The notes beneath the pieces are model-generated. The model had not been told where the DNA came from and ran no database searches. It saw only the letters and a program-made list of their open reading frames with translations. A DNA stretch of 64,000 bases from [Phialemoniopsis] sp. UDSM-2020 (taxonomy: Eukaryota; Ascomycota; Sordariomycetes; Thyridiales; Thyridiaceae): NCBI GenBank assembly GCA_018873225.1, contig JAEILZ010000009.1, positions 177,501 through 241,500 of the forward strand, read 5' to 3'. This document shows, in pieces, positions 22,261 to 33,309 of this stretch (its first letter is position 1; each line of letters begins with the position of its first letter). The position numbers were made by a program, and so were the translations under genes.

Positions 22261-25200
22261 ATGCCACCCCTGCGTGTGCCGCCTGTCGCAACGCCGCGAG
22301 TCATCCGTTGCCCACCAACATGTCTATGTCGGGCCTTTCCTAACACCACCTTCGCGTCGTGTTTAGTGGCCCGGGGTGCAACGGCAGCCCACCACTCACA
22401 CTCCCTCGGCGGTCCTTCGCTATGGTCGGCACCACAATGCCGTCCCTCGCCGGCGATGCAGGTCCGCGGCAAGAAGACCAAGACGGTCGTCAAGCTCGAG
22501 GACCTGCCTCAGGGGCCCATCGAGGCGGAACCGCTGCCAGTCGAGGAGAGCCTCCCAGCCTACCCAACAGTGGTCCTGCAGGCCCGGCGTAATATGCAAA
22601 AGTTTGATAATTGCGTCCTGCTGACACGTGTTGGTGGCTTTTACGAGCTATACTTTGAGCATGCACAGGAGTATGGCCCCCTCCTCAACCTCAAGGTTGC
22701 TGTCAAGCGGACCAACGCGGGTACCGTGCCAATGGTAGGTCGCTTTCACTTTTCCTCGTCCACCCACGTGTCTCGAGTTGTGTGACATGTTGCATCCAGC
22801 CTGTATCTCGTTCTGATGTAATCTGTAGGCTGGGTTTCCCTTCTTCCAACTGGATCGCTTCCTCAAGATCCTTGTGCAGGACCTGAATCGCTATGTCGCC
22901 ATAGCTGAGGAGTTTCCTAATAATGCTTCGGACAAGGTCAAGTCTGGTGGCCTCATGCACGACCGCAAGGTGGCTCGCATCATTACTCCCGGTACACTGA
23001 TTGATGAGAATTTCATGGATCCCTATGCCAGCAACTATGTGCTCGCCGTGCATCTGCCACAACTAGAACAAGTCGAAGTTGCAGATCCTGATCTGCCTCT
23101 TGGTCTGGCATGGCTTGACCTATCCACTGGCCATTTCTTCACCCAGGCCATCGGCATGTCCTCTCTTGGCTCCGTGTTGTCACGGATCTCTCCCCGTGAA
23201 GTAGTCCTTGATGAAGACCTAGAGTCTCAAAAGAGCCATGACATCTTCTCTGTTCTGGCGGAGGACAGGTACCTCCTCACCTACGCACCTCAGAGCAAGC
23301 TAGAGAGCTTGACTGATTGGACTCCGATGCTCGAGTCGGAGATCCCTGCACAAGCAGTAGACTCATTCACAGAAGATGAGATCAAGGCAGGGAGCCTCCT
23401 GCTGCACTATGTCAGGGACAGACTCCAGGGCACCAATATGAAACTACAGCCTCCACAGCGATACGATGGCATTGAAGTTATGACAATTGACAAGAACAGC
23501 ATGAGAGCACTAGAGATCAAGCAGACCATCAGGGACAGCACCTTTCGCGGAAGCCTCCTTCACGCCATCAGGCGGACAGTCACGAAGAGCGGAGCTAGAC
23601 TCCTAAACGAATGGCTGAGCGCCCCGTCTACATCTCTGGAGGTCATCAACTTCCGCCACGACCTCGTCGCCCGCTTCATCGCCGACGAGCACCTGCGCGA
23701 GAGCGTCGTCCTGCTCCTGCGCGCGAGCCACGACTCGCAGCGCCTTGTACAAAAGTTTGCCCTCGGCCGCGGCGACCCGGACGACCTGCTCGACCTGGCC
23801 AAGACGATCAAGGCGACCGAGGACATCGTCTCCTTGCTCCGGAGCGCCGTGGAAGACAAGCGAGATGACGACTGCCTCACCCGGATGATCGACCGCATCA
23901 GTCTCGAAAAATCCCTAGAACTGGCCAGGCGCATACGCGAGTCCGTCGACGAGGAAGGTCTTGTGCAGAAGCACCAGATAGAAGACAGCGAGGCCGGGGA
24001 GATCATCGCCCTCGCGCAAGAGATCGTCTCGGCCGAGGGCACCGCCGCCAGCGACACCTCAGGCCTCTCCAAGAAGATCGCGCCGTCCACTACCACCACC
24101 ACGTCTCCCCGCAAACGCTCATCTACGACCCCGACCTCGCTCCGCGAGTACTACGGCGAAGACAACGAAGCATGGATCATGCGGCCCCAGGCCTCCCCGA
24201 CCCTAACCCGCCTCCACGCCGACATGACAGACCTCCTCGACGACAAGGCCGCCCTCGCAGCGCGCCTGCAGGCCGAGCTCGCCGCCCCGTCGCTGACCCT
24301 CAAGTGGACCCCGGGCCTGGGACACATCTGCCACGTCAAGGGCAAGGACGCGCGCAACCTCTCCACACCCGACGGGGCCCTGCGCACCCTCTCCTCGAGC
24401 CGCAGCACCCGCTCCTTCCACCACCCGCTCTGGTCCTCGCTGGGCCAGCGCCTCGACCAGTCCCGCCTGCAGATCCGCGCCGAGGAGCAGCGCGTCTTCG
24501 CGTCCCTGCGCGCGGCCGTCGTCCAGAACCTCGTGCGCCTGCGCCGCAACGCCGCCGTCCTCGACGAGCTCGACGTCACCTCGTCCTTTGCCCGCCTCGC
24601 CCTCGAGCGCGACCTCGTCCGCCCCGTGCTCGACGCCGGCACCGCCCACCGCGTCCTCGGCGGCCGGCACCCCACCGTCGAGGGCGGCCTCGCCGAGCTT
24701 CACACCCACAACAACGACAAAGACACCGCCACTGCCATGCCGGTAGTCCCGACGCGCACCTTCGTCCCCAACGACTGCCTCGTCGGCGCCCCGCGCCACG
24801 GCCGCCTGTGGCTCATCACGGGGCCCAACATGGCCGGCAAGTCGACCTTTCTGCGCCAAAACGCCCTCGTCACCATCCTCGCCCAGTGCGGCAGCTACGT
24901 GCCCGCCGCGCACGCCGAGCTCGGGCTCGTCGACGCCGTCTACAGCCGCGTCGGGTCCGCCGACGACCTGTACCGCGACCGCAGCACCTTCATGGTCGAG
25001 ATGCTCGAGACGGCCGACATCCTGCGCCGCGCGACCCCTCGCAGCTTCGTCATCATGGACGAGATCGGCCGCGGCACGACGCCCGAGGACGGCGCGGCCG
25101 TGGCGTTTGCGGCGATGCATCACCTCGTCACGGTCAACAAGTGTCGGACGCTGTTTGCGACGCACTTCCACTCGCTGGCCGACATGGTCGAGGCGAGCGG

Positions 25201-25453
25201 GATGCGCGTGGGCAGCGGCGGTGGTGGTGAGGAGGATGGTGAACATGGGGGCGCGGTGGAGATGTACTGCACCGATGTCAAGGAGGATGGGAAGGGAGGG
25301 TTCTACTACGACCACCGTTTACGCAAGGGAATCAATAGGCAGAGTCACGCGCTCAAGGTCGCCAGGCTGGCTGGGTTACCCGAGCCGGCGATCAAGATTG
25401 CAAAGGAGGTCCTCGATGGCAAATTTGCGGCAGGAGTCATCAAAAGTGAATAG
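22261..25453 (+). CDS. MSH1: Mitochondrial MutS homolog Msh1
   Basis: Msh1 binds mismatches and maintains mitochondrial DNA. Exon 1 is 22261-22734; a 94-nt intron (22735-22828, GTAGGT...CTGTAG) leads to exon 2, 22829-25453, giving 1032 aa. The first 75 residues are rich in Arg/Ser/Pro with no acidic residues, as expected for a mitochondrial presequence. MutS domain I follows, with GGFYELYFEHAQ holding the Phe-x-Glu mismatch motif, spliced into AGFPFFQLDRFLK. The core and lever domains include RGSLLHAIRRTVTKSGARLL. The C-terminal ATPase has Walker A GPNMAGKST (about residue 860), Walker B IMDEIGRGTTPEDG and THFHSLADM. A low-complexity Ser/Thr loop interrupts the clamp region at about residue 600, and an acidic Gly-rich loop follows the ATPase histidine motif. 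The presequence separates it from nuclear MSH genes. Confidence 0.93.
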
Positions 25454-25942
25454 GCAGGCATGTCACAGAAAATTACATGAAATGGACGGAACGGGCGGTC
25501 TAAATCAATGGGCTGGCCTGCACTTGTACGAGTTAGCTATGTTGTCCTCTGTACAGTATTTGTATCACAATAAAAGATGTGTATAGAGATGTGTCTCATA
25601 GGGTGGTGATGGGTTGTCATCAATGAAGATTCAGGGTTAAAAAGCTCTTGTCATGTTTTATAATCTTCGACACATGGTTGGACTCCCGTGAGGAGGGAAG
25701 GATCGTGAGTGAATCAAGAAAAAGCAAAGCTTACCTTTCTCGTATGGTAGAAAGAGTCGATCTGTGAAATGATCACTCACGGACTTGCAATGCAAGACGG
25801 AAAGCTGCGATTGGCCAGAAACGATGATTTTTGATTTACCAGCAACATCCTATGTCGTCGAGTATCGAAATCTATAAAGTCCGTTCCCAACCAGAACCCA
25901 TGCTGCCGGATTACCAGGTACACCGTCATCAGGTCGTTACAT
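25454..25942. other. Convergent 3' flanks of MSH1 and P0
   Basis: This 489-nt spacer holds an AATAAA signal at about 25569, likely for MSH1. The frame continuing from the P0 gene here is open only because the last intron and a short terminal exon hide the true stop. Confidence 0.5.
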
Positions 25943-27059
25943 TTAACCGCTGTGAAATGATTAGTTATTATACCATGGTCAGTCAAGGCAAGGGACACGT
26001 ACAAGAGATCGCCGAAGCCACCCTCGTCCTCGGACTCCTCCTCAGACTCGTCCTTCTTGGTCTCCTCGGCGGCAGCGGCGCCACCGGAGCTGGCCTCAGC
26101 AGCGGCCGGGGCGGCGGCGGCGTAAGCCTCGGGGTTGGCGATGCGGTCCTTGAGCTCCTCAATCTCGGGCCAGGTGATCTCGGTCTCGATGGCGACGGCA
26201 AGAATCTTCTTGTAGCCGTTGACAACGGAGTGCATGACCGAGGGGATGGTGGGGAAGTTGAGGGCCAGCGAGATGCAGGCAATGGTGGTGACGGCCTGGC
26301 CGAAGGCGCCGAGGAGCTGCTCCTCACCAATGTCGAGAACCTCTGGGGGGAAGGTGTTGCCCTGGTCGTAGACCTGGGCGATGCCCATGCCGTAGGTGAA
26401 GGGAGAGATGTTCAGCATGTTGAGCAGGGTGGCCTCGGAGGGGCCGACCTTGGAGCCGGCCTCGACGAGCTTCAGGTCGGTGGTGATTTCAATGGTACCA
26501 CGGGCAATCTTGGTGGGGACACCGAGGGCCTGGAAGAACGAGGTCTTGCCGGGCTCCATGCCGGTGTTGCCGGCGGGAATCCAGACATCGAGGGGAGCGA
26601 TGGCACCGGCACGGGCGGGGGCGGCGACCTTGTTGGCGAGGACCTTGTCGCGGATGTTCTTCAGGTCGGAGTTGGTGAAGACGAAACCGACGTTACCCTT
26701 GACGAAGGGCAGGAGACGCTCGTACTCGGGGGAGTCGGCGACGAAGGTCTTGAGGGCACGGCGAACCTATAGAGCAGAATCTTGTTAGCATACATCGCTG
26801 TGATCTCGACCATGTCGCATTTTTTTCCCCCGTTCGCGAGCTTGCTGCCAGGACCCGCCCTCCAAGAAGAACAGAAAAAACGTACCATGGTGTTCTTGCC
26901 CATCAGCACGACACCCTCGCCGCGGAGCGACTGACGGATCTCGTGCATCTGCTGGGACGAGACATTGTCGACCGAGACGATGAAGATGGACTGGTACTCC
27001 TCGAGCAAGCCCTTGAGCTTGTCGAAGTAACCAGCCTTGTTAGCAGACTTGCCCCCCAT
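25943..27059 (-). CDS. RPP0: 60S acidic ribosomal protein P0
   Basis: P0 anchors the P1/P2 stalk on the large subunit and supports elongation-factor GTPases. Exon 1 is 27059-26886, intron 26885-26767 (119 nt), exon 2 26766-26003, intron 26002-25950 (53 nt, branch ACTAAT), and terminal coding exon 25949-25943, only 7 nt, giving 314 aa. Signatures are [11 protein letters not shown] (spliced), [11 protein letters not shown], the family segment [17 protein letters not shown], and KIARGTIEI. The C-terminus is an Ala-rich hinge and acidic stretch ending GGFGDLFG, the stalk peptide that ends P-proteins. The first intron near the 5' end and the compact body are usual for fungal ribosomal protein genes. 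It is divergent from TRM82. Confidence 0.96.
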
Positions 27060-27502
27060 ATCTTCTTAGTTTATGAAGGCAGGATGTTTAAGGGCAAGGG
27101 GTATTTGGAGTTGAAATGGGTGATAGGGGTATCACGAAATGTTGGATTGAATGGTGTTGCAACAAGAGGAAAAAAGTCCCCTCCAAATTTGGACATCAAA
27201 ATTCAGTTACTTTCCTGTGCGATTGACCGGTAGGGTTAGTGTGAGCTAGACCGGAAAGAGTATGGCGTTGAAATCGAGTTGCAGACTCACCTCTCCCCAG
27301 AGTGGGGCCTGGTGCTGGCGCTTCACTTTCTATCGCGATAAGATCAATCAGGTGGATTGCACGTGATATCAAATTATTCTTCAGACAGGTGCACTTTCTC
27401 AGTCTGCCTTGCGTGTAATTGGAAGCGAGCAGATGGCAAGCTGATACTTTGCCAATTGGTTCTCGAAATCCTGTTTACGGATTTCCAGGAGATCAGGTCA
27501 TC
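27060..27502. promoter_or_regulatory. Divergent promoter region, RPP0 / TRM82
   Basis: This 443-nt spacer between two start codons must hold the promoters of a ribosomal protein gene and a tRNA-modification gene. No clear named motif was identified. Confidence 0.45.
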
Positions 27503-29233
27503 ATGAAGTTCCCCTGCCAGCGCCTCCACCTATGCGGCGACATCTTGCTCGCCGCCAGAGGAGCCAGGATCAACACCTTCAAGGTCCAGGATGGGTCGCA
27601 GCTAGGGTCATGGGCACGTCCCTCGGAGAGCAAAGCTGCCGCAGAGGTGGAGAAAGAGACAAGAGCAGAGAATGGAGCAAGTGCCCCAGCTGCCAACGAA
27701 GAGACCGAGCAGGGACCGCCCGCCAAGCGCAGAAAGGTCGACGAGGAGGGAGGACAGGCCGAGACGGTCGAGGAGACCGGAGCCCAGGACGAAAGTGCAG
27801 GAAAGCAGAATGGAAATGGCCAAAAAGGCAAGAAAAAGGAGTGGAAGGGCCAGGCGCCGGCGAGAGTCAAGTCTGCCATCCCGGACACGCCCTTCGTCAC
27901 CCTCATGGCTGCGACCACGGATGGCAAGCACATAGCGGCAATCACGAGCCCAGACAAGGTCTTGTGGGTTCTGGAGCACGATGGAAACGGGAACCTCAAG
28001 GAGCTCAGCCAGAGGCCCATGCCGAAGCGCCCCTGCGCCATCGCCATATCCCCAGACGACAAGACCATCATCTCAGCCGACAAGTTCGGCGACGTCTACT
28101 CCCTTCCCCTGATCCCCTCAGAGCAGCAACCCCCAGCAGCACCACCCGCACAAGTAGACACGCCCACTCCGGAACCCACAACCCCCTCAACCCCAACCAA
28201 CGGAGACCAAACCCCCTCGTCCTCGACAACAGCGACATTCAACTTCAAGTCCACGGCCGACACGACGACGGTGCACACGAAGCGCAACCTCCGCGCCCTG
28301 CACCACCAGGCCCTCTACGGCAGCACCTACCAGAAGCGCGCCGAAGGCCCCGCCTTCGAGCACAGCCTGCTGCTCGGCCACGTGTCGATGCTGACCTCGA
28401 TGGTCCTCGCGCAGGCCTCTTCCAGCCGCGCACGAGACTACATCATCACGGCCGACCGCGACGAGCACATCCGCGTGTCCCGCGCGCCGCCCCACGCCCA
28501 CGTCATCGAGACGTTCTGCCTCGGCCACGACGCCTTCATCAGCGCCCTGTGCCTCGCGCCCGGCCGGCCCGAGGTGCTCGTCTCGGGCGGCGGCGACGAC
28601 GCGCTGTACGTCTGGCTGTGGGAGGAGGGCAGGCTGTGCGGCACGGCGGGACTGCTGGAGCACGCGCGGCGGGTCGACGAGGGCGTGAGCAAGGTCGCCG
28701 TGACGGGCTTGTACGCCCTGTCCCGTGGCGATGGTCAGGAGTGCACCTTCTTTGTGATGTGCGAACGGTAAGATTTAATAAAGTGTAATCTCGGTCTTTG
28801 AGTCGATCACAGCAATCTGACAAGGGAGAACAGGATACAAGCCATCTTCGCATTTACCCTCTCCGAGTCAAACACGCTCATCTACACGCATACGACCAAG
28901 CTACCGGGCGTACCCCTCGACGCTGTCGTCTACGGCCAGGGCACCCCGGACGCCAGGCTTCTGGTCTCTGTAGACAGCAGCGGCAGCGATGGCGACGCCC
29001 CCAGCGTCGTACAGCTACAGCAAGGCAGCGACAAGGCCTGGACGGCGTCGACATTCACGCTTCAGGAGCAAGACGCACAAGAGGAGAGCGGCGCGCCGGA
29101 CCTCACGGCGGAAGAGCTGCAGAAGTTGCTCTACACGACGGAGACGCTGCGCAAGTCCGAGATGGAGGAGGGTACATTTGGCAATGGCGATGCTGATGCT
29201 GCTACTGTCGGCGGCGGAGAGGTGGAGCAATGA
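27503..29233 (+). CDS. TRM82: tRNA (guanine-N7)-methyltransferase non-catalytic subunit Trm82
   Basis: Trm82 is the WD40 partner that stabilises Trm8 for m7G46 formation in tRNA. Exon 1 is 27503-28767, a 66-nt intron (28768-28833, GTAAGA...AACAG) follows, and exon 2 is 28834-29233, giving 554 aa. Upstream in-frame TTG codons are ignored; MKFPCQRLHLCGDILLAARG at 27503 is the first ATG. WD-type segments include TTDGKHIAAITSPDKVLWVL, PCAIAISPDDKTIISADKFG, LLLGHVSMLTSMV, DYIITADRDEHIRVS and VLVSGGGDDALYVW. The GHVSMLT..D.I.TADRDEHIRVS block is characteristic of Trm82/WDR4. An insertion of about 100 residues (Glu/Lys/Gly-rich, with a PPAKRRKV nuclear signal) follows the first blade, and a Pro/Thr-rich loop lies near residue 210. 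Confidence 0.9.
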
Positions 29234-29955
29234 GACATGTAGAGTGTATCGATAAACTGCAAAGGCAGTAGTATATCTACTAGCAGCTCCAAAAGATGGG
29301 CATGACTCTATCTCATGACATTGCACCAGAACGTGACGAGGCTTACATACATATCTTGCATAGTGCTCGAACCACTTACATCGCCCAGCAGAACTGGATT
29401 CTAGGTGGAAATGGAAAGTCAACTGCAAAAGCACCTGCAGATAAAGTAATGCCATCTCTATTGCCTCTCTTAAACGCCTAGATAATAAGAGCCCCATGTG
29501 CGTGTGCATATCGCCTATGGTGTTTGGACGCTACAGCTCGTGTCTACGCAAACCCACACATAAACAAAAGCACCACTGGCGGTCAAAATAAAAGCACAGA
29601 AAATCGAACCGCATAAGCAAAAGGGGGTAAAAGGTGATGAGTAAGAGAGAAACCACGTCCCCGCTGCACCTCATGGAAAATAAAAAACACAAAAGGGTCC
29701 CGCAACGATGCAATGCCGATTAATCATCTATCCTCGTCTCAGACGTTTTCCCCCTTCGCCGTGAAGTCCCTTTTTGGTCATTATCTGGGGTGGTCATGTT
29801 CCGGCGGCGCTCATCAGGGTGCCTCCCATTGAGTCCCACCTTCTACTTGTCTGGAAAGCGGGTCGGTCCCGGCATATTTAGACGAACGCACGCGCTGCAG
29901 ACCGAACCATACGTCGTTCTTCGTCCCTCGTAGCAAAAACGTGTCATCGGCAAAT
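29234..29955. other. Convergent 3' flanks of TRM82 and YDJ1
   Basis: This 722-nt spacer between convergent genes shows no credible ORF or RNA gene. It should hold both 3' UTRs. Confidence 0.4.
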
Positions 29956-31483
29956 TTACTGCGAGGCACACTGGACGCGCTCGGCCTGCGGGTGGCCATC
30001 CTCGTCATCCTCCTCCATGGCGTTGCCGTTGAAAGCCTGAGCACCGGCTGCGCCCTCGGCGTCCTCGAGATCGGCCGGCTCAGTCATAGCCTCTGCCGGC
30101 GGGATGTTCTGGACAGAGGGACCAGGCAGAATCTTGCGCAGAGACTCGAAAGCATCGGCGTCCTGCGTCCAGCTCTTCTCCGGGAACTTGACGTTGAATT
30201 GGATGTACAAGTTGCCGTGGTCGTGGTGGCGGTATGAAGGCATACCCTGGCCACGAACCATCTTGACGGCACCTACAGAATGCGTTAGTTTCGGAACGAA
30301 ATCGTATATAGGCGGAAGCCGCGGGGGACGATTTAAAACTTACCCGGTGAAATGGCCTCGCCAGGCAGGATGTCGATGCTGAGCCACCGGTCGTCGAGGT
30401 GCTCGACGTAGATGGTGCCACCAGCCAGGGCGGTGACAAGCTCGATATCGCATTGGAAGAGGAGGTCGTCCTCCTTGCGGGTGAAACGGGGGTGGGGCTT
30501 CTGCTCGATCTCGAAGACAACATCGCCGGCCTGAATGCCGGGGGCCTGGTCACCCTCTCCGCGGAACTCGACACGGGTACCGCTCTTAACTCCCTTGTCG
30601 ACATGCACATGGAGGACCTTCCGGTCGACGACGGTCTTCTTGCCGTTGCACTGCTTGCATCGGTCCTTCTCCTTGATAATCTCACCCTCTCCGTTGCAGT
30701 CAGGGCAGGCAGTCTGGAAGCGCTGGATCATAGGACCCATCTGGCGCATCATAGTCTTCATACCGTGACCGTCACAGCCAGGGCAGCGGCGAACGGCACC
30801 CTCCTTACCGCCACGACCCTCGCAGCGGGGGCAGATGATCGAGCGCTGCAGAGCCAGCTTGGAGATCTTGCCACGGTAGATGTCCTCGAGGGAGACCTTG
30901 TGGGTGTGGTGAATAGTCCTTGCCTTGGGAGGGCCACGGTTCTGCATTCCCCCGAACATACCACCAAGACCGCCGCCGAAGCCACCACCGCCGAAGAATT
31001 GAGCGAAGAGGTCCTCGGCAGCCATGCCGCCGCCGGCACCTCCCTCCAGGCCAGCCTCACCATACTGATCGTAGACCTGTCTCTTATTCGAATCGGAGAG
31101 AATCTCATATGCGTGTGAGACCTCCTTGAACTTCTCCTCAGCTGCGGGGTTGTGCGCATTCTTGTCTGTACTCTTTGTTAGAAGTTGCTCGGAGCTCATA
31201 TATATTGGATATGTTCGCTACATACCAGGGTGGTACTTGAGGGCGTTGACCTTGTAGGCCTTCTTCAGCTCCTGCTCGGTGGCTGTCGGCGCAACCTTTG
31301 GGCTTTGTTAGTATTGCTGTAACTAAGCTGACAACAAGATGCAAGCACCGGATGGAGAGTTTGCATCTTGAAAGCAAGATACAACACAACCAAGCCAATA
31401 CATGTCACCAGGAAGAGCCAAAGACAGGGTACTGCGGGGAAACATACGCCGAGGACATCGTAGAGCTTGGTCTCGCGAACCAT
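29956..31483 (-). CDS. YDJ1: Type I J-protein (Ydj1/mas5), farnesylated Hsp40 co-chaperone
   Basis: It activates Hsp70 ATPase in the cytosol and helps deliver precursors to mitochondria and ER. Four exons (31483-31448, 31295-31226, 31165-30344, 30272-29956; introns 152, 60 and 71 nt) encode 414 aa, close to yeast Ydj1 (409). The J domain starts [13 protein letters not shown] and carries HPD at residues 34-36. A Gly/Phe-rich linker follows ([18 protein letters not shown]). The zinc-finger repeats are [24 protein letters not shown] and CKQCNGKK; the last is degenerate in its Gly positions, as is common. The two substrate-binding beta domains follow. The protein ends CASQ, a CaaX box for farnesylation as in Ydj1. 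GAA-type heat-shock-like pentamers lie about 410-450 nt upstream. Confidence 0.96.
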
Positions 31484-33309
31484 GATGGGCGATTAAGAGA
31501 GGATGGTAGAGTGGAGAGTTCGAGAAGTCGAGATGCTGTGGATGTTGTCGTATCTCGAACGAGGAGAGTCGCCGCGGAGAGTCTGGAGTTGAAGTCGAAA
31601 TCGACAGAAGACTAAGCGGAGGGTTTTGGTCAGCCTGAGTTGAGAGTGATAAGCCGGCTAGATAGCCAGGCGATGTAGAGACGCCTCTGTTGCTGACAAA
31701 AGGTGTGAGGATGGAAAGACACCAGATGAACGACTGTCCGTGACTGCAGGTGCAAGTAATGTCTCGAGAGAATGGAGAGAGGAGGGGTTGGGTTGGAGGG
31801 AGCGGTGGTGGTGAGAAGGCTTGCTGGGTTGATGTGGAAACAAACCGGTACTCACTTTACTTTTACCCAGAGATTCACTTCACCTGGTACACACAAGAAT
31901 CGAGAAGAATAAAGTTCTCAGGAACGAGAAAGAATGTCTGCTCCACAGGAAGGATAAAAGAGACAAGTGGGAGGGAGGTGATTTAGTCAGATGCGCCACT
32001 CTCTTGAAGAAGGAAGAGGACCACTCCGGATTTGTATAGTGACAGAATCTTCTATGGGGATGCCGATGGTGGGCGGGCTGAGGTGGTGGTGGTGGTTGTA
32101 CTCTTTTAGAAGGGTCCGTGATTGTTGCCTTGGTGGAGGACGCCAGTCAAGGTCGGGGCCGTTCACTTTTTTTTCTGTTACTTGGGGAGGTCCCTGTACT
32201 CGGTGGCAGGTAGTGGCAGCGCTAATTACAGCATACAGGAAAAGGATTTACAGCACTTGTCTCAGCAGCTGCTCTGCCCTTTCTCCTTGCCCGCATCTTC
32301 ACACACCAGTAACAGCGCCGGCGGCCAAGGAGGCTGAGATTTGGAGGATTCTAGTTGGGTCGATGCAGGCTGGTGCCAACCCTGACCCGCGTTCCCGCCC
32401 CGCCGATGGAAAGCCATGGAATTTCCTAGATTTGTTAGTGCAAGACTTGGAGATTCTTTTATTATGCGAGTGGGGACTGTATCGTTTTGTACCAGATTTA
32501 CTCATATCAGCTCCCCTGCATTTTCCTTGCCAGCTCCCCAGTCCCCTTACCCATCAAGTACCTCTTTATCGCGACGCCCTGCCTGGACCCGAGGCTTTGA
32601 ACGAGGCGATCTTCCTCTTGCTTCTTCTCCAGAGGCAGGGAGGATACGTACTACCCACGCTTCTATGCCTTAGCTTACTCCATCAGGCGCTACACCATTG
32701 GGGATGCGACAGCGCTTATCGCAAGTCGTCATCTTTTATTGACAAATTGCCTTTTTGGGTCAAGGACTGGAAACCCCAACTGCATATTGATTGAATTGCA
32801 TCGCAGATGTGCACCGTTTGTGTGAATCATAAGTCGAAACTTCATAATGGAGAACAAGAGAAGATGCAAATTGGCACGCATATAGCAAATGTCGTGTTTT
32901 TCACTGAATGATCTATTCCTTGACTCCGCATCTGGATCAAAATCTTTGACAAATCCTGACTCTCATCTAATCCTTCTGTCCTGATCATGGAACAAGCATC
33001 CATCTCTAACACGAAAAACTCCGTGTGATTCCTGAGAGTTGATGATCATCAGCACAAAAGGCTCTACCACTGCAATGATCCTCATAAAACTCCATCACTC
33101 CAAAATACCCGCTACTGTAATGCGTCATCCTCATGTCCATCAAAGCGCTTGCACTCCTCCAAAAAAACACAACGCTTTCTCCCTCTTTCTCATCTGATCC
33201 CGTAGTTCCATTTCCTGTCTTTCATCATACATCTGATACAAGGAATATAATACAGTTCTGGTTACTGGCCCATGTGTCTGCTGTCATACCTGAGATCCCT
33301 TAAATCGCC
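31484..33309. other. Upstream region of YDJ1 and 3' flank of SNT2
   Basis: This 1.83 kb spacer holds the YDJ1 promoter side and the 3' end of SNT2. A plus-strand frame of 267 codons (31991-32794) is open, but its product is low in complexity, has no family resemblance and no splice context, so it is not called. Confidence 0.35.
31896..31935. promoter_or_regulatory. Possible step-type heat shock element upstream of YDJ1
   Basis: nGAAn pentamers lie at 31896-31900, 31906-31910, 31921-31925 and 31931-31935, all on a 5-nt grid (steps of 10, 15 and 10). HSF can bind gapped or step arrays of nGAAn. No classic alternating GAA/TTC array is present, so this is tentative. Confidence 0.3.

Noticed and set aside
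24203..25315. 370-codon minus-strand ORF opposite MSH1
   Set aside because: Antisense shadow of the MutS ATPase domain caused by GC-rich third positions.
25831..26772. 313-codon plus-strand ORF opposite P0
   Set aside because: Antisense of the highly conserved P0 exon; Gly-rich product of biased codons.
31991..32794. 267-codon plus-strand ORF between YDJ1 and SNT2
   Set aside because: It has an ATG but low-complexity content (Trp run, Leu runs), no recognisable family and no splice or promoter support; length alone is not enough.
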